From the NCBI RefSeq assembly GCF_030519655.1, contig NZ_JAUMIT010000006.1, positions 186,001 through 250,000 on the forward strand: a DNA stretch of 64,000 nucleotides, read 5' to 3'. Below the pieces are notes generated by a model, which was not told the origin of the DNA, ran no database searches, and was given only the letters and a program-made list of their open reading frames with translations. The stretch's first letter is position 1; the number at the start of each line of letters is the position of its first letter. Source of the DNA: Wenyingzhuangia gilva (GTDB lineage Bacteria > Bacteroidota > Bacteroidia > Flavobacteriales > Flavobacteriaceae). The translations under genes were made by a program, and so were the position numbers. Shown here piece by piece: positions 1-8,931 of the stretch.

Positions 1-1
1 T

Positions 2-1597
2 GAGACTTTAAGAATGAATAAGTTCTATGGGAATTATGCTTCTTTTGTGATGTTATCAGCTGGAAATGAACCTTCGGGGAATCAGGTTTCTTACTTAAAT
101 AAGTTTGTCGATTTTTGGAAAGAAAAAGACAGCAGACATATATATACAGGAATGTCTGTTGGGGGTAGTTGGCCAGTAGTGCCTAATGCAGAATTTCAAG
201 TTCGTGGTGGAGTAAGAGGTGTAAATTGGAAAAGTCACAGACCCGAAACGGTAGAAGATTTTAGCAAAGGAATTGCTCCTTTTACAGTTCCGTTTGTAGC
301 TCATGAAGTTGGTCAGTATTGTGTGTTTCCAAATTTTGATGAAATCAAGAAATATACAGGAGTTTATAAAGCCAAAAATTTTGAAATGTTTCAACAAGAT
401 TTGATAGATCATCATATGGGAGATCAGGCAAAAGACTTTTTAAACGCTTCAGGAAAATTACAAGTGTTGAGTTATAAAACTGATATAGAAAAAATGTTAA
501 GAACCCCAGGTTATGCTGGTTTTCAATTGTTAGGTTTGCAAGATTTTCCAGGACAAGGTTCTGCCATTATAGGGGTTTTAGATGCTTTTTGGGATGAAAA
601 AGGATATGTGTCCGCAAAGGAGTATTCAAGATTTTGTAACCAAACCGTTCCTTTGGCAGAAATCCCAAAGTTTGTTTATCAAAATAATGAAACCTTTGAA
701 GCTACTGTTGAGTTGTTCCACTCAGGAAAAGCTCCTTTAGAAAATGCCGTTATTGACTGGACGATTAAAAATGAAACAGGACAAATTTTAAAGTCTAGTC
801 AGTTTGATGCTAAAACTTATGTTAATAGAAACGGAATGTATGTTGGTGCCTTAAAGTTTCCATTAGAAGACATTCAAAAAGCTTCAAAGCTAAATTTAGA
901 AGTCAGTGTTCAAGGAACCAATTTTGTAAATGATTGGGATTTTTGGGTATATCCAACAGCAAAACAAAAGACAGTTTCTACGGTGTATTATACTACAAGC
1001 TTAGATGCAAAAGCTAAAGAAATTTTAGCAAAAGGAGGAAACGTATTTTTAAATGCTTCGGGTAAAGTAATAAAAGGAAAAGAAGTACAAATGTACTTTC
1101 AACCAGTTTTTTGGAATACTTCATGGTTTAAAATGAGACCGCCACACGTTACAGGAATGTTGATTCAGGAAGATAGTCCTGCTTTTAGAGATTTTCCTAC
1201 AAGTTATCACAGTGATTTACAATGGTGGGAAATTCAGAATAGAGCTCAGGTGATGAATCTTGAAGATTTTCCATCAGATTTTCGTCCATTAATTCAGCCT
1301 ATAGATACTTGGTTTATGAACAGAAGATTGGCTTTGGTTTTTGAAGCCAAAGTTGGGAATGGAAAAATAATGGTTTCTAGTGCTGATATTTCTTCAGAAG
1401 TAAAAAATAAACCAGCTTCTTTACAGTTGTATCGATCATTAATCAAATACATGGATTCTGATAAATTTCAACCCAAACATGAATTGCCTATAGAAACCAT
1501 AGAAGAAGTGTTTAAGTCACCATCAAAAGAACTGTTTGATACTTTTACCAAAGACAGTCCCGATGAATTGAAACCGAATTCCAATCAAAATAAATAA
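2..1597 (+). CDS. GH2-like glycoside hydrolase, C-terminal part (5' end outside window)
   Basis: The reading frame is open to the left edge (codons before the first ATG at 14 read E-T-L-R), so this is the 3' part of a larger gene. The visible part begins inside a TIM barrel. GNEPSGN carries the probable acid/base Glu (residue 19 counted from the ATG at 14), and AHEVGQY carries the probable nucleophile (Glu98), as expected for the GH2 clan. After the barrel (about residues 1-220) come beta-sandwich-like regions, one of which (about 230-320) resembles GH2 accessory domains. No membrane segment follows. The product probably acts on galactosides or related sugars in the periplasm or at the cell surface. 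Its neighbours, an HTCS, another GH2 and a PL11 lyase, suggest pectin or rhamnogalacturonan side chains. The exact GH family or subfamily and the substrate cannot be fixed without the N-terminal half. Confidence 0.75.
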   Translation, partial: ETLRMNKFYGNYASFVMLSAGNEPSGNQVSYLNKFVDFWKEKDSRHIYTGMSVGGSWPVVPNAEFQVRGGVRGVNWKSHRPETVEDFSKGIAPFTVPFVAHEVGQYCVFPNFDEIKKYTGVYKAKNFEMFQQDLIDHHMGDQAKDFLNASGKLQVLSYKTDIEKMLRTPGYAGFQLLGLQDFPGQGSAIIGVLDAFWDEKGYVSAKEYSRFCNQTVPLAEIPKFVYQNNETFEATVELFHSGKAPLENAVIDWTIKNETGQILKSSQFDAKTYVNRNGMYVGALKFPLEDIQKASKLNLEVSVQGTNFVNDWDFWVYPTAKQKTVSTVYYTTSLDAKAKEILAKGGNVFLNASGKVIKGKEVQMYFQPVFWNTSWFKMRPPHVTGMLIQEDSPAFRDFPTSYHSDLQWWEIQNRAQVMNLEDFPSDFRPLIQPIDTWFMNRRLALVFEAKVGNGKIMVSSADISSEVKNKPASLQLYRSLIKYMDSDKFQPKHELPIETIEEVFKSPSKELFDTFTKDSPDELKPNSNQNK

Positions 1598-1938
1598 AGA
1601 TTTTTTCAATAATATATTTGATCCGTTTTGTGATAAAGGTTGATATGTATTTAGAAAATATGATAAGTCTTTTATATACTACTATTTATAATATTGTTGC
1701 ATAAAAAAGATACTATCAAAATATAAATCAGATATAGATTGTCATTTGTTATCAAGCGTTTGGATTACAACATTAAAAAATTACTAAGCCATCATAATTA
1801 GTAAAATTTTAATATCGATAAATTGGTTTGTTTAAGAGGTTAGTTTTAAAATTGGTATATCTTTCCTTTATACGGACTTTGTAAAGTCTTGAGTTTTTAT
1901 AACTCAAGACTTTTGTGTTTAATGATAGTTAAATTATT
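1598..1938. other. Intergenic region between GH2-like gene and HTCS
   Basis: This is an AT-rich spacer of 341 bases with no convincing coding frame. Its only clear element is the stem-loop at 1883-1913. No good TTG-N19-TAnnTTTG promoter was recognised, although the HTCS gene presumably starts its own transcript after the terminator. Confidence 0.6.
1883..1913 (+). terminator. Rho-independent terminator between GH2-like gene and HTCS
   Basis: A perfect 12-bp stem (1883-1894 with 1902-1913, arm AAAGTCTTGAGT) has a 7-base loop TTTTATA and is followed by a T-rich tail. It lies 286 bases after the GH2 stop and just before the HTCS, so it probably separates the two transcripts. Confidence 0.7.
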
Positions 1939-4900
1939 ATGGAAATAAGTTTTGTTATTTTCGTTAAAAAAAATAATATGCATTACCTGTTTTGTCATAG
2001 TAGCAAAAAACAACTATTTACTATAGTTGTTTTTATAATGATGCATGTTTTGTTACTTCAAAAAACAACTGCACAAAATTTATTTTTTGAAAAAGTTACA
2101 GGACAAGAAATTAGCCCTATTACTGCTATACACGGTATTGCCAAAGATTCTGTAGGATATATTTGGTTTGGAAGTTGGAATGGGGTGTATAGGTATGATG
2201 GGAAAACATTTGACCTGTATTATTATAAACCTAATGATAGTACTTCTATTCCAAACAATAGAATTAGAAATATTATTTCTGATAAAAATGACGGGCTTTG
2301 GTTTTTAACCTTCGATAGAAAATATGTAAAGTTTAACTATCAATTAAATAATTTTACGACCGTAGAAGATGCATTTGTTCCTAATATAATTAAAACACAA
2401 TTAAGCTATGGTAATAATAAAATAAATAGAGATAAAGTTGTTAATGGTAAGGTCTACTATTTATCTTCTCATTTATTTACTTCAAAAGAAATCAAATCAG
2501 GAAAAGAACATCAATATTTAGCAGATATTCGTCAATCAGGTAGCTTGTTAGATGATTATATTTCTTCTTTTTATATAGATGATGAAAACATCATTTGGTT
2601 AGGAGCTAGAAATGGAGATATTTACAAAGCAAATCCTCATAGAAATCCATTTAACCTACATTACACCTATAGACCTAATACAGAAAAATCAAAATTAATA
2701 ACGGTTAGAACCATTCTTAAAGTAAAAAATAAAACCTGGTTAGGAACTGATGAGGGAATTTTGATTTATGATAAAGAAGGAAATCTAGATTTAAACAATC
2801 CTTTTTATCAAGCTAAAAGTCAAACAAAATTTGTTCGTACCCTTTTTAAGGATCAGCAGGATGGAATTTGGATAGGGGGCGTAAATGGTTTAGAATACTA
2901 TAATAAAACAAGCAATAAAATAGAACCAATATTTAATAGAGCGCTATATCCAGATAAAGAAAAACCTTTTTCTGTGTATGCAATGGTATCTATAGAAAAA
3001 AATGCATTGTGGATTGGTTTGTATGATGGAATTGCTCGAGTTGACTTAAAAAGCAAAGAGATTCTATTTTATGATTTTGAAAAAGAAATTAGAAATCACA
3101 GTGTTACAGACATTTTATTTTTAGATCAACAGCACTTATTGTTGGCAACAGAAGGGAACGGAATTATTCCCGTTAAATTAAATGAAAAACAAAAGGCTTT
3201 TGTTGATGAAGAATTACAGTCAAAAGGAATTAATGTTAGTGTACCTGCTAAAATAATTTACACACTTTATAAAGATAAAAAAGGTTTTTTATGGGCTGGA
3301 ACCAGTGATGGTTTATATAAGTTAAATTTAAAAGATAAGTCCATTAAAACGGAAGAGATTAAGTTGCAATACGAAACTAAAGGAACCTATATTTCATCTA
3401 TTACAGATGATGAATTGGGAAATATATGGATTGCTCATAAAGATGGTATTTCAATGATTGATATTTTGACAGATAAAGTGGTAAACTATCAAAAAGAAGA
3501 TCAGTTTGGTTCTTGGAGTTTTTGGGAAAGAGCCATGTATAAAGACACCTTAGGTCAGCAGATTTATTTTGGAGCTAAAAATGGCTATGTTTCTTTTCAA
3601 CCCAATAAAATAAAGGCTGTTGTAGATAGTAACAATAAGATCATTTTAAAAAAACTGTTTGTTGGGAATGAAGAGGTTTTTCCTAAGGCTGAAATTGAGG
3701 GAAATGCAATTTTATCAAAAGCTCTGTCTCAAACAAAATCTATAGAATTGTCTCATGACAATAAAAGTTTTAGCATAGAATTTACATCCTTAAATTTTAA
3801 AAATTCTTCCAAAGAAGTTTTTGATTGTCAGTTAGAAGGATATGATGATGATTGGATTAAAACAACGAGTAATAAAGTTTCTTATAATAAAATTGCTCCA
3901 GGAAGATATAAACTGAAAGTAAAATTGGCATCTTCTATTAATGCACCCATCACCCTTTTAAAAATTAATATTTTAGCACCTTGGTATGCTACAGTATGGG
4001 CAAAAGTCATATTTATTGTGTTCATAATAATTGTTTTAATGCTAGTTTTTAGAGAGATTTTATACAGAGATCGTTTAAAAAATGAAATTAAATTAGAGCG
4101 TTTAAATAGAAAACAGCAAGCTGAATTGAACAAAGAAAAGTTGGCTTTTTTCACTAGTGTGTCTCACGAATTAAAAACTCCTTTGACCTTAATTTCAGGT
4201 CCTTTAAAAAAATTACAAGAAGCGGAGTTGAGTAATGAGGATAAAAAAGTGTATTTGTCTATTGTTAATAGAAATGTACAAAATTTGTCTAGACTGATTA
4301 ATCAAATATTAGATTTTAGAAAATCTGAAAAAGGAAAATTAAAAGTTAATAATACGCTTTGTGATTTCAAAAAATTAATAGAGGATTGTTGTGATTCTTT
4401 TAAGTTAATTGCTCATCAAAGAAAAATTAAGTTTCATGTAGAGATTACGGAGCATTTTTTACATTGTTATGTAGATATAGAAAAAGCAGAACAAATTATC
4501 ATGAATATTTTATCAAACGCTTTTAAATATACTCCCGATGGAGGTAGTGTTTTGTTTACAGTAAAATTAAATGAGGAGCAATCTGCTATAAAAATAAAAA
4601 TAAAAGATACCGGTATTGGTATTGATGCTTTGTCTATTACAAAAATATTTAAACCTTTTAACAATGTAGGAGCAAGACCTTTTCATGGAAATTCTTCGGG
4701 CATAGGACTATCTTTAACCAAGAATCTTCTAGATATTTTAGGGGGAAGCTTAGAATTAGATAGCAAACCTGATCAAGGGACTTTAGTTGCTATTGAATTG
4801 CCTTTTGTAAAAGGGGAAGAAGTTGATTCAGAAAATAAAAGGATAGGTTTTAATGTTAAAAAAGAGAGCAAGGAACAAAATAAGGGGGATTATAAACCAA

Positions 4901-5649
4901 CCATTCTTATTGTAGAAGACAATGCCGATGTACAAACTTATATAAGTAAGGAATTAGAAAGTCAATTTACTTTACTGCAAGAATATGATGGGAAAAAGGG
5001 ATTGACTTCTGCTGTTGAACACATTCCAGATTTAATTGTTTCGGATGTAATGATGCCTATTATGGAAGGTGTAGATATGTGTAAACATCTTAAGTTAAAT
5101 CAAAACACCTCACATATTCCTGTTATTTTATTAACGGCTAAAGATTCTGATGAAAATCAAATTCAAGGATATCAACATGGGGCAGAAGCTTATATTACTA
5201 AGCCATTCAGTATAGATGTTTTAAAAGCACAAATAAAAAGTATTTTAGAGAACAGAAGAATATTACAAAAGCAGTTAGCCAGTATAAAATCAGTAAATGT
5301 GTTACAAAAAGATTTACCAGATTTAGATCATGTTTTTATAGAAAAAATTATAGGTTTTGTAACCAAAGAAATTAAGAATCCCGAATTTAATCCCGAAAAG
5401 TTAGCTGCATACATGGGGATTAGTCAAAGTCAACTTTACAGAAAATTAAAAGCAGTTAGTGGTAGTACAGTTCACGAATTTATGACACGAGTTAAAATGG
5501 ATCATGCAGAAAAATTGTTGATAGAAGGAAATTTAAATATATCACAAATTGCTTATGAAACTGGGTTTAGTGAACCTTCAAATTTTTCTCGTACCTTTTC
5601 AAAGTATTATGGTGTTAGTCCGTCTAAGTACTTAAAAATGAGGGGTTAG
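1939..5649 (+). CDS. Hybrid two-component system regulator (HTCS)
   Basis: This is a one-protein sensor, kinase and transcription factor that senses a glycan breakdown product in the periplasm and activates the local PUL. An N-terminal signal or anchor segment (about 25-45) leads into a two-propeller sensor with repeated short W-I/L-G motifs (about 50-600) and a Y_Y_Y domain (about 610-680). A membrane helix follows at about 688-705. The HisKA domain has phospho-acceptor His743 in SVSHELKTP. The ATPase has the N-box NILSNAFKYT and the DTGIGI and SSGIGLSL motifs. The receiver has Asp1036 in SDVMMP and Lys1088 in ITKPF, and an AraC-type helix-turn-helix occupies about 1130-1236. Numbering is from the first ATG. 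The ATG at 1978 gives a more normal signal peptide and may be the true start. It sits between two GH2 genes, so it is the likely regulator of the pectin-type locus. Confidence 0.93.
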   Translation: MEISFVIFVKKNNMHYLFCHSSKKQLFTIVVFIMMHVLLLQKTTAQNLFFEKVTGQEISPITAIHGIAKDSVGYIWFGSWNGVYRYDGKTFDLYYYKPNDSTSIPNNRIRNIISDKNDGLWFLTFDRKYVKFNYQLNNFTTVEDAFVPNIIKTQLSYGNNKINRDKVVNGKVYYLSSHLFTSKEIKSGKEHQYLADIRQSGSLLDDYISSFYIDDENIIWLGARNGDIYKANPHRNPFNLHYTYRPNTEKSKLITVRTILKVKNKTWLGTDEGILIYDKEGNLDLNNPFYQAKSQTKFVRTLFKDQQDGIWIGGVNGLEYYNKTSNKIEPIFNRALYPDKEKPFSVYAMVSIEKNALWIGLYDGIARVDLKSKEILFYDFEKEIRNHSVTDILFLDQQHLLLATEGNGIIPVKLNEKQKAFVDEELQSKGINVSVPAKIIYTLYKDKKGFLWAGTSDGLYKLNLKDKSIKTEEIKLQYETKGTYISSITDDELGNIWIAHKDGISMIDILTDKVVNYQKEDQFGSWSFWERAMYKDTLGQQIYFGAKNGYVSFQPNKIKAVVDSNNKIILKKLFVGNEEVFPKAEIEGNAILSKALSQTKSIELSHDNKSFSIEFTSLNFKNSSKEVFDCQLEGYDDDWIKTTSNKVSYNKIAPGRYKLKVKLASSINAPITLLKINILAPWYATVWAKVIFIVFIIIVLMLVFREILYRDRLKNEIKLERLNRKQQAELNKEKLAFFTSVSHELKTPLTLISGPLKKLQEAELSNEDKKVYLSIVNRNVQNLSRLINQILDFRKSEKGKLKVNNTLCDFKKLIEDCCDSFKLIAHQRKIKFHVEITEHFLHCYVDIEKAEQIIMNILSNAFKYTPDGGSVLFTVKLNEEQSAIKIKIKDTGIGIDALSITKIFKPFNNVGARPFHGNSSGIGLSLTKNLLDILGGSLELDSKPDQGTLVAIELPFVKGEEVDSENKRIGFNVKKESKEQNKGDYKPTILIVEDNADVQTYISKELESQFTLLQEYDGKKGLTSAVEHIPDLIVSDVMMPIMEGVDMCKHLKLNQNTSHIPVILLTAKDSDENQIQGYQHGAEAYITKPFSIDVLKAQIKSILENRRILQKQLASIKSVNVLQKDLPDLDHVFIEKIIGFVTKEIKNPEFNPEKLAAYMGISQSQLYRKLKAVSGSTVHEFMTRVKMDHAEKLLIEGNLNISQIAYETGFSEPSNFSRTFSKYYGVSPSKYLKMRG

Positions 5650-5810
5650 TTTTAGAACTGTGTGTTTGTCAAATCTTGTCATTTTTGTTTTTTGAATGAA
5701 TATGATAGGTATTGACATTGATTGATATTATAAAAACGAATGGCTTCTATTAGTTTTGAAGAAAGAGCCATCGTGTTCACAACAAAAAATATCAATTAAA
5801 TTTTTTATAC

Positions 5811-8804
5811 ATGAATTTTAAAATTATTTATTTAACTTTTTTAGGATGTATACTAACAGCTAGCAATCTTTTTTCTCAGAAAAGTACTACTGATAAGTAT
5901 AATTTTAATTACGGTTGGAAACTCTATGTAGGAGAGAATGAAGAGGCTTCAAAAGTTTCTTACAATGATGAAAAGTGGTCAGACATTAACTTGCCATTTG
6001 CATGGAATCAAGAGGAGGCTTTTAAAGTAGATATTACTCAATTGTCTACAGGAATTGCTTGGTATAGAAAAACATTTCAATTGCCAGAAAACGCTACAGA
6101 TAAAAAAGTATTTGTGGAGTTTGAAGGTGTTCGCCACATGGGAGAAGTATATATTAATGGAGTGTTTATTGGTAGGCATGAAAATGGAGTCATGGCTTTT
6201 GGTTTTGATTTAACTCCTTTTGTAAAACCATCTCCTCAAGAAAATGTAATTGCTGTAAAAACAGATAACAACTGGAGATACAAAGAAAAATTAACAGGTT
6301 CTGGTTACCAATGGAATGATAAAAACTTTAATGCTAATTATGGAGGAATTCCAAAAAATGCATATATACATGTAAAGCCTAAAGTATATCAAACCCTTCC
6401 TTTATATTCAACTTTAGGGACTACAGGAACTTATGTATACGCATCAGATTTTAACATTGTTGATAAAAAAGCGGTGATTCATGTTTCTTCACAAGTAAAA
6501 AATGAAACCTTAAAACCTATCAATGCACAATTAAGAGTGAAGGTACAAGATATGAAAGGGAACATAGTCGCTACTTTCTTAGGAGATCCATGCATTATGT
6601 CACCTAATGGAATGAGAGATTTAGAAGCTTCTAAAATGTTAGAAAATTTAGAGTTTTGGAGTTGGGGATATGGTTATTTGTACAATGTATATAGCGAGGT
6701 ATTAATTGATGATCAGCCGGTTGATGTTGTTAAAATTCGAACAGGTTTTCGTAAAACAGCATTTAAAAATGGATTGGTTTATTTGAATGACCGAGTAATG
6801 ATGATGAAAGGATATGCTCAAAGAACCAGTAATGAATGGCCATCTGTAGGAATGTCTGTACCGGCTTGGTTAAGTGATTATAGCAATCAATTGATTGTAG
6901 AAGGAAACGGAAATTTAGTAAGATGGATGCACGTAACGCCATGGAAACAAGATGTAGAGTCATGTGATAGAGTCGGATTGTTACAAGCCATGCCAGCTGG
7001 GGATGCAGAGTCTGATGTACATGGTCGTAGATGGCAACAACGTTTAGAATTAATGAGAGATGCTATTATTTACAATAGAAACAATCCAAGTATTGTATAT
7101 TATGAATGTGGAAATGAAGCTATTTCTGAAGATCATATGCAAGAAATGAAAAATATACGAAATCAATATGATGCCTATGGAGGAAGAGCTATTGGAGCTA
7201 GAGAAATGTTAGATAGCGAAGTAGCAGAATATGGAGGTGAAATGTTGTACATCAACAAAAGTGCCGACATTCCTTTTTGGGCTACAGAATATAATAGAAA
7301 TGAAGGTTTACGCAAATATTGGGATGAGTACACAAAACCTTTTCATAAAGAAGGTACAGGAGGTACTTATGCACACAATGTAAATGGTTCAAAAGTAAGA
7401 GATGCTAGTGCTTATAACCAAAATCAAGATGCAGCAGCAATCGAAAATGTGGTGCGTTGGTACGACTATTGGGAAATGAGACCAGGAACAGGAGAACGAG
7501 TTAGTTCTGGAGGTGTAAATATTATTTTTAGTGACACCAATACACATTACAGGGGAGCAGAAAATTATAGAAGAAGTGGAGAAGTAGATCCTATGCGTAT
7601 TCCGAAAGATGGCTATTTTGCACATCAAGTAATTTGGGATGGTTGGGTTGATACAGATACTCCTAAGGCACATATTTTAGGGCACTGGAATTATGAACCA
7701 GGAGTGGTAAAAGATATGACCGTTGTTTCTACTGCAGATGAGGTTGAATTATTTGTAAACGGTAAGAGTTTAGGTAAAGGAAAACAACATAAACAATTCT
7801 TATTTACTTTTAAAAAAGTCGCTTTTAAAGCAGGAAATATAAAAGCAGTAGGGTATGATAGTAAAGGAAAACAAGTTTGTTCTACTCAAATGGCTACAGC
7901 AGGAAAACCTGAAGCGTTAAAATTAACAACCATTAAAAGATCAGAAGGAACTTTAGCAAATGGAAACGATTTGATATTGGTTCAAGTAGAGGTTGTAGAT
8001 AAAGACGGAAACCGTTGTCTTACCGCTTTAAATATGATTGATTTTGATGTAAAAGGAGAAGGAACTTTTGTGGGGGGGATTGCTCAAGGATCAGATAACT
8101 ACGTAGGTTCATCAACACTTCCAGTAGAATGTGGAGTGAATAGAGTATTTGTGAGAACCACAGAAAAAGCTGGAAAAATAAAAATCAAAGCGAGTTCGGA
8201 TGATTTAAAAGGTGATGTAATATCAGTAGAAACAGAAAAAGCAAATATTGATAAGTTGTCTAAAGTAATTCCAGCGAATTCTTTACCCTCTTATTTAGGT
8301 AAAGGTGCTACACCAAATACTCCTTCATACAATAAAACAAGAGAAGCGCTAAAAATTATTGGGGCAAAAGCAGTTTCTAATCAAGAAGATGTTGAAAAAA
8401 GTTTTGATGATAATGAATTAACGGAATGGAGTAATAATAGTAAAGAAGCTTCTACTATTGAATATGAGTTATCAAAAGCATCAGAAATTAATCAAGTAGT
8501 TTTAAAACTAGCGGGTTGGAGAACAAGACAATACCCTGTAAGAGTCTCAGTTGATCATAAAATTGTATATGAAGGACTAACTTCACTTAGTCTAGGATAT
8601 GTTACCCTAGATCTTGTTAAAACGAAAGGGAAATATATAAAAATTGAGCTAGTAGGTGAAACCAGTGATAGTGATGCTATCAACCTTGTAGAAATTACAG
8701 GAAAAGTAGATAATGCTGGTTTGGAAAAAAATAGTTCTGTAGAAAAACTTAGAATTGTAGAAGTAGAGTTTTATAAGAATTTGAATTTAACAGATAGAAG
8801 ATAG
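5811..8804 (+). CDS. GH2 family glycosidase (beta-galactosidase-like) with C-terminal discoidin-like domain
   Basis: This is a secreted retaining exo-glycosidase, most likely acting on beta-galactosides or related sugars. The signal peptide ends near residue 22 (NLFSQ). It is followed by the GH2 sugar-binding jelly roll (about 25-195, with WYRKTFQLP and EFEGVRHMGEVYING), an immunoglobulin-like domain (about 200-310) and a TIM barrel (about 315-610). The acid/base is Glu436 in YECGNEA and the nucleophile is Glu493 in FWATEYN. DUF4982/Ig-like domains follow (about 650-830). A discoidin/F5-8-like beta-sandwich (about 840-970) is a probable carbohydrate-binding module. At 997 residues it is long for GH2 because of this C-terminal addition. 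It lies 161 bases after the HTCS and 127 before the PL11 lyase on the same strand. It probably trims side chains of rhamnogalacturonan; the substrate is inferred from context only. Confidence 0.88.
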   Translation: MNFKIIYLTFLGCILTASNLFSQKSTTDKYNFNYGWKLYVGENEEASKVSYNDEKWSDINLPFAWNQEEAFKVDITQLSTGIAWYRKTFQLPENATDKKVFVEFEGVRHMGEVYINGVFIGRHENGVMAFGFDLTPFVKPSPQENVIAVKTDNNWRYKEKLTGSGYQWNDKNFNANYGGIPKNAYIHVKPKVYQTLPLYSTLGTTGTYVYASDFNIVDKKAVIHVSSQVKNETLKPINAQLRVKVQDMKGNIVATFLGDPCIMSPNGMRDLEASKMLENLEFWSWGYGYLYNVYSEVLIDDQPVDVVKIRTGFRKTAFKNGLVYLNDRVMMMKGYAQRTSNEWPSVGMSVPAWLSDYSNQLIVEGNGNLVRWMHVTPWKQDVESCDRVGLLQAMPAGDAESDVHGRRWQQRLELMRDAIIYNRNNPSIVYYECGNEAISEDHMQEMKNIRNQYDAYGGRAIGAREMLDSEVAEYGGEMLYINKSADIPFWATEYNRNEGLRKYWDEYTKPFHKEGTGGTYAHNVNGSKVRDASAYNQNQDAAAIENVVRWYDYWEMRPGTGERVSSGGVNIIFSDTNTHYRGAENYRRSGEVDPMRIPKDGYFAHQVIWDGWVDTDTPKAHILGHWNYEPGVVKDMTVVSTADEVELFVNGKSLGKGKQHKQFLFTFKKVAFKAGNIKAVGYDSKGKQVCSTQMATAGKPEALKLTTIKRSEGTLANGNDLILVQVEVVDKDGNRCLTALNMIDFDVKGEGTFVGGIAQGSDNYVGSSTLPVECGVNRVFVRTTEKAGKIKIKASSDDLKGDVISVETEKANIDKLSKVIPANSLPSYLGKGATPNTPSYNKTREALKIIGAKAVSNQEDVEKSFDDNELTEWSNNSKEASTIEYELSKASEINQVVLKLAGWRTRQYPVRVSVDHKIVYEGLTSLSLGYVTLDLVKTKGKYIKIELVGETSDSDAINLVEITGKVDNAGLEKNSSVEKLRIVEVEFYKNLNLTDRR

Positions 8805-8931
8805 TTTTAGTGATGTTTATTATGTAAGAATACCTGTCTTTAATTACTTAGTAGTTTTGGTAATTATGGGTGGATATTGTTTTTTATAATGATGTTAAAA
8901 TGAACTAACTAATGACTAAATAAAAAGAGAT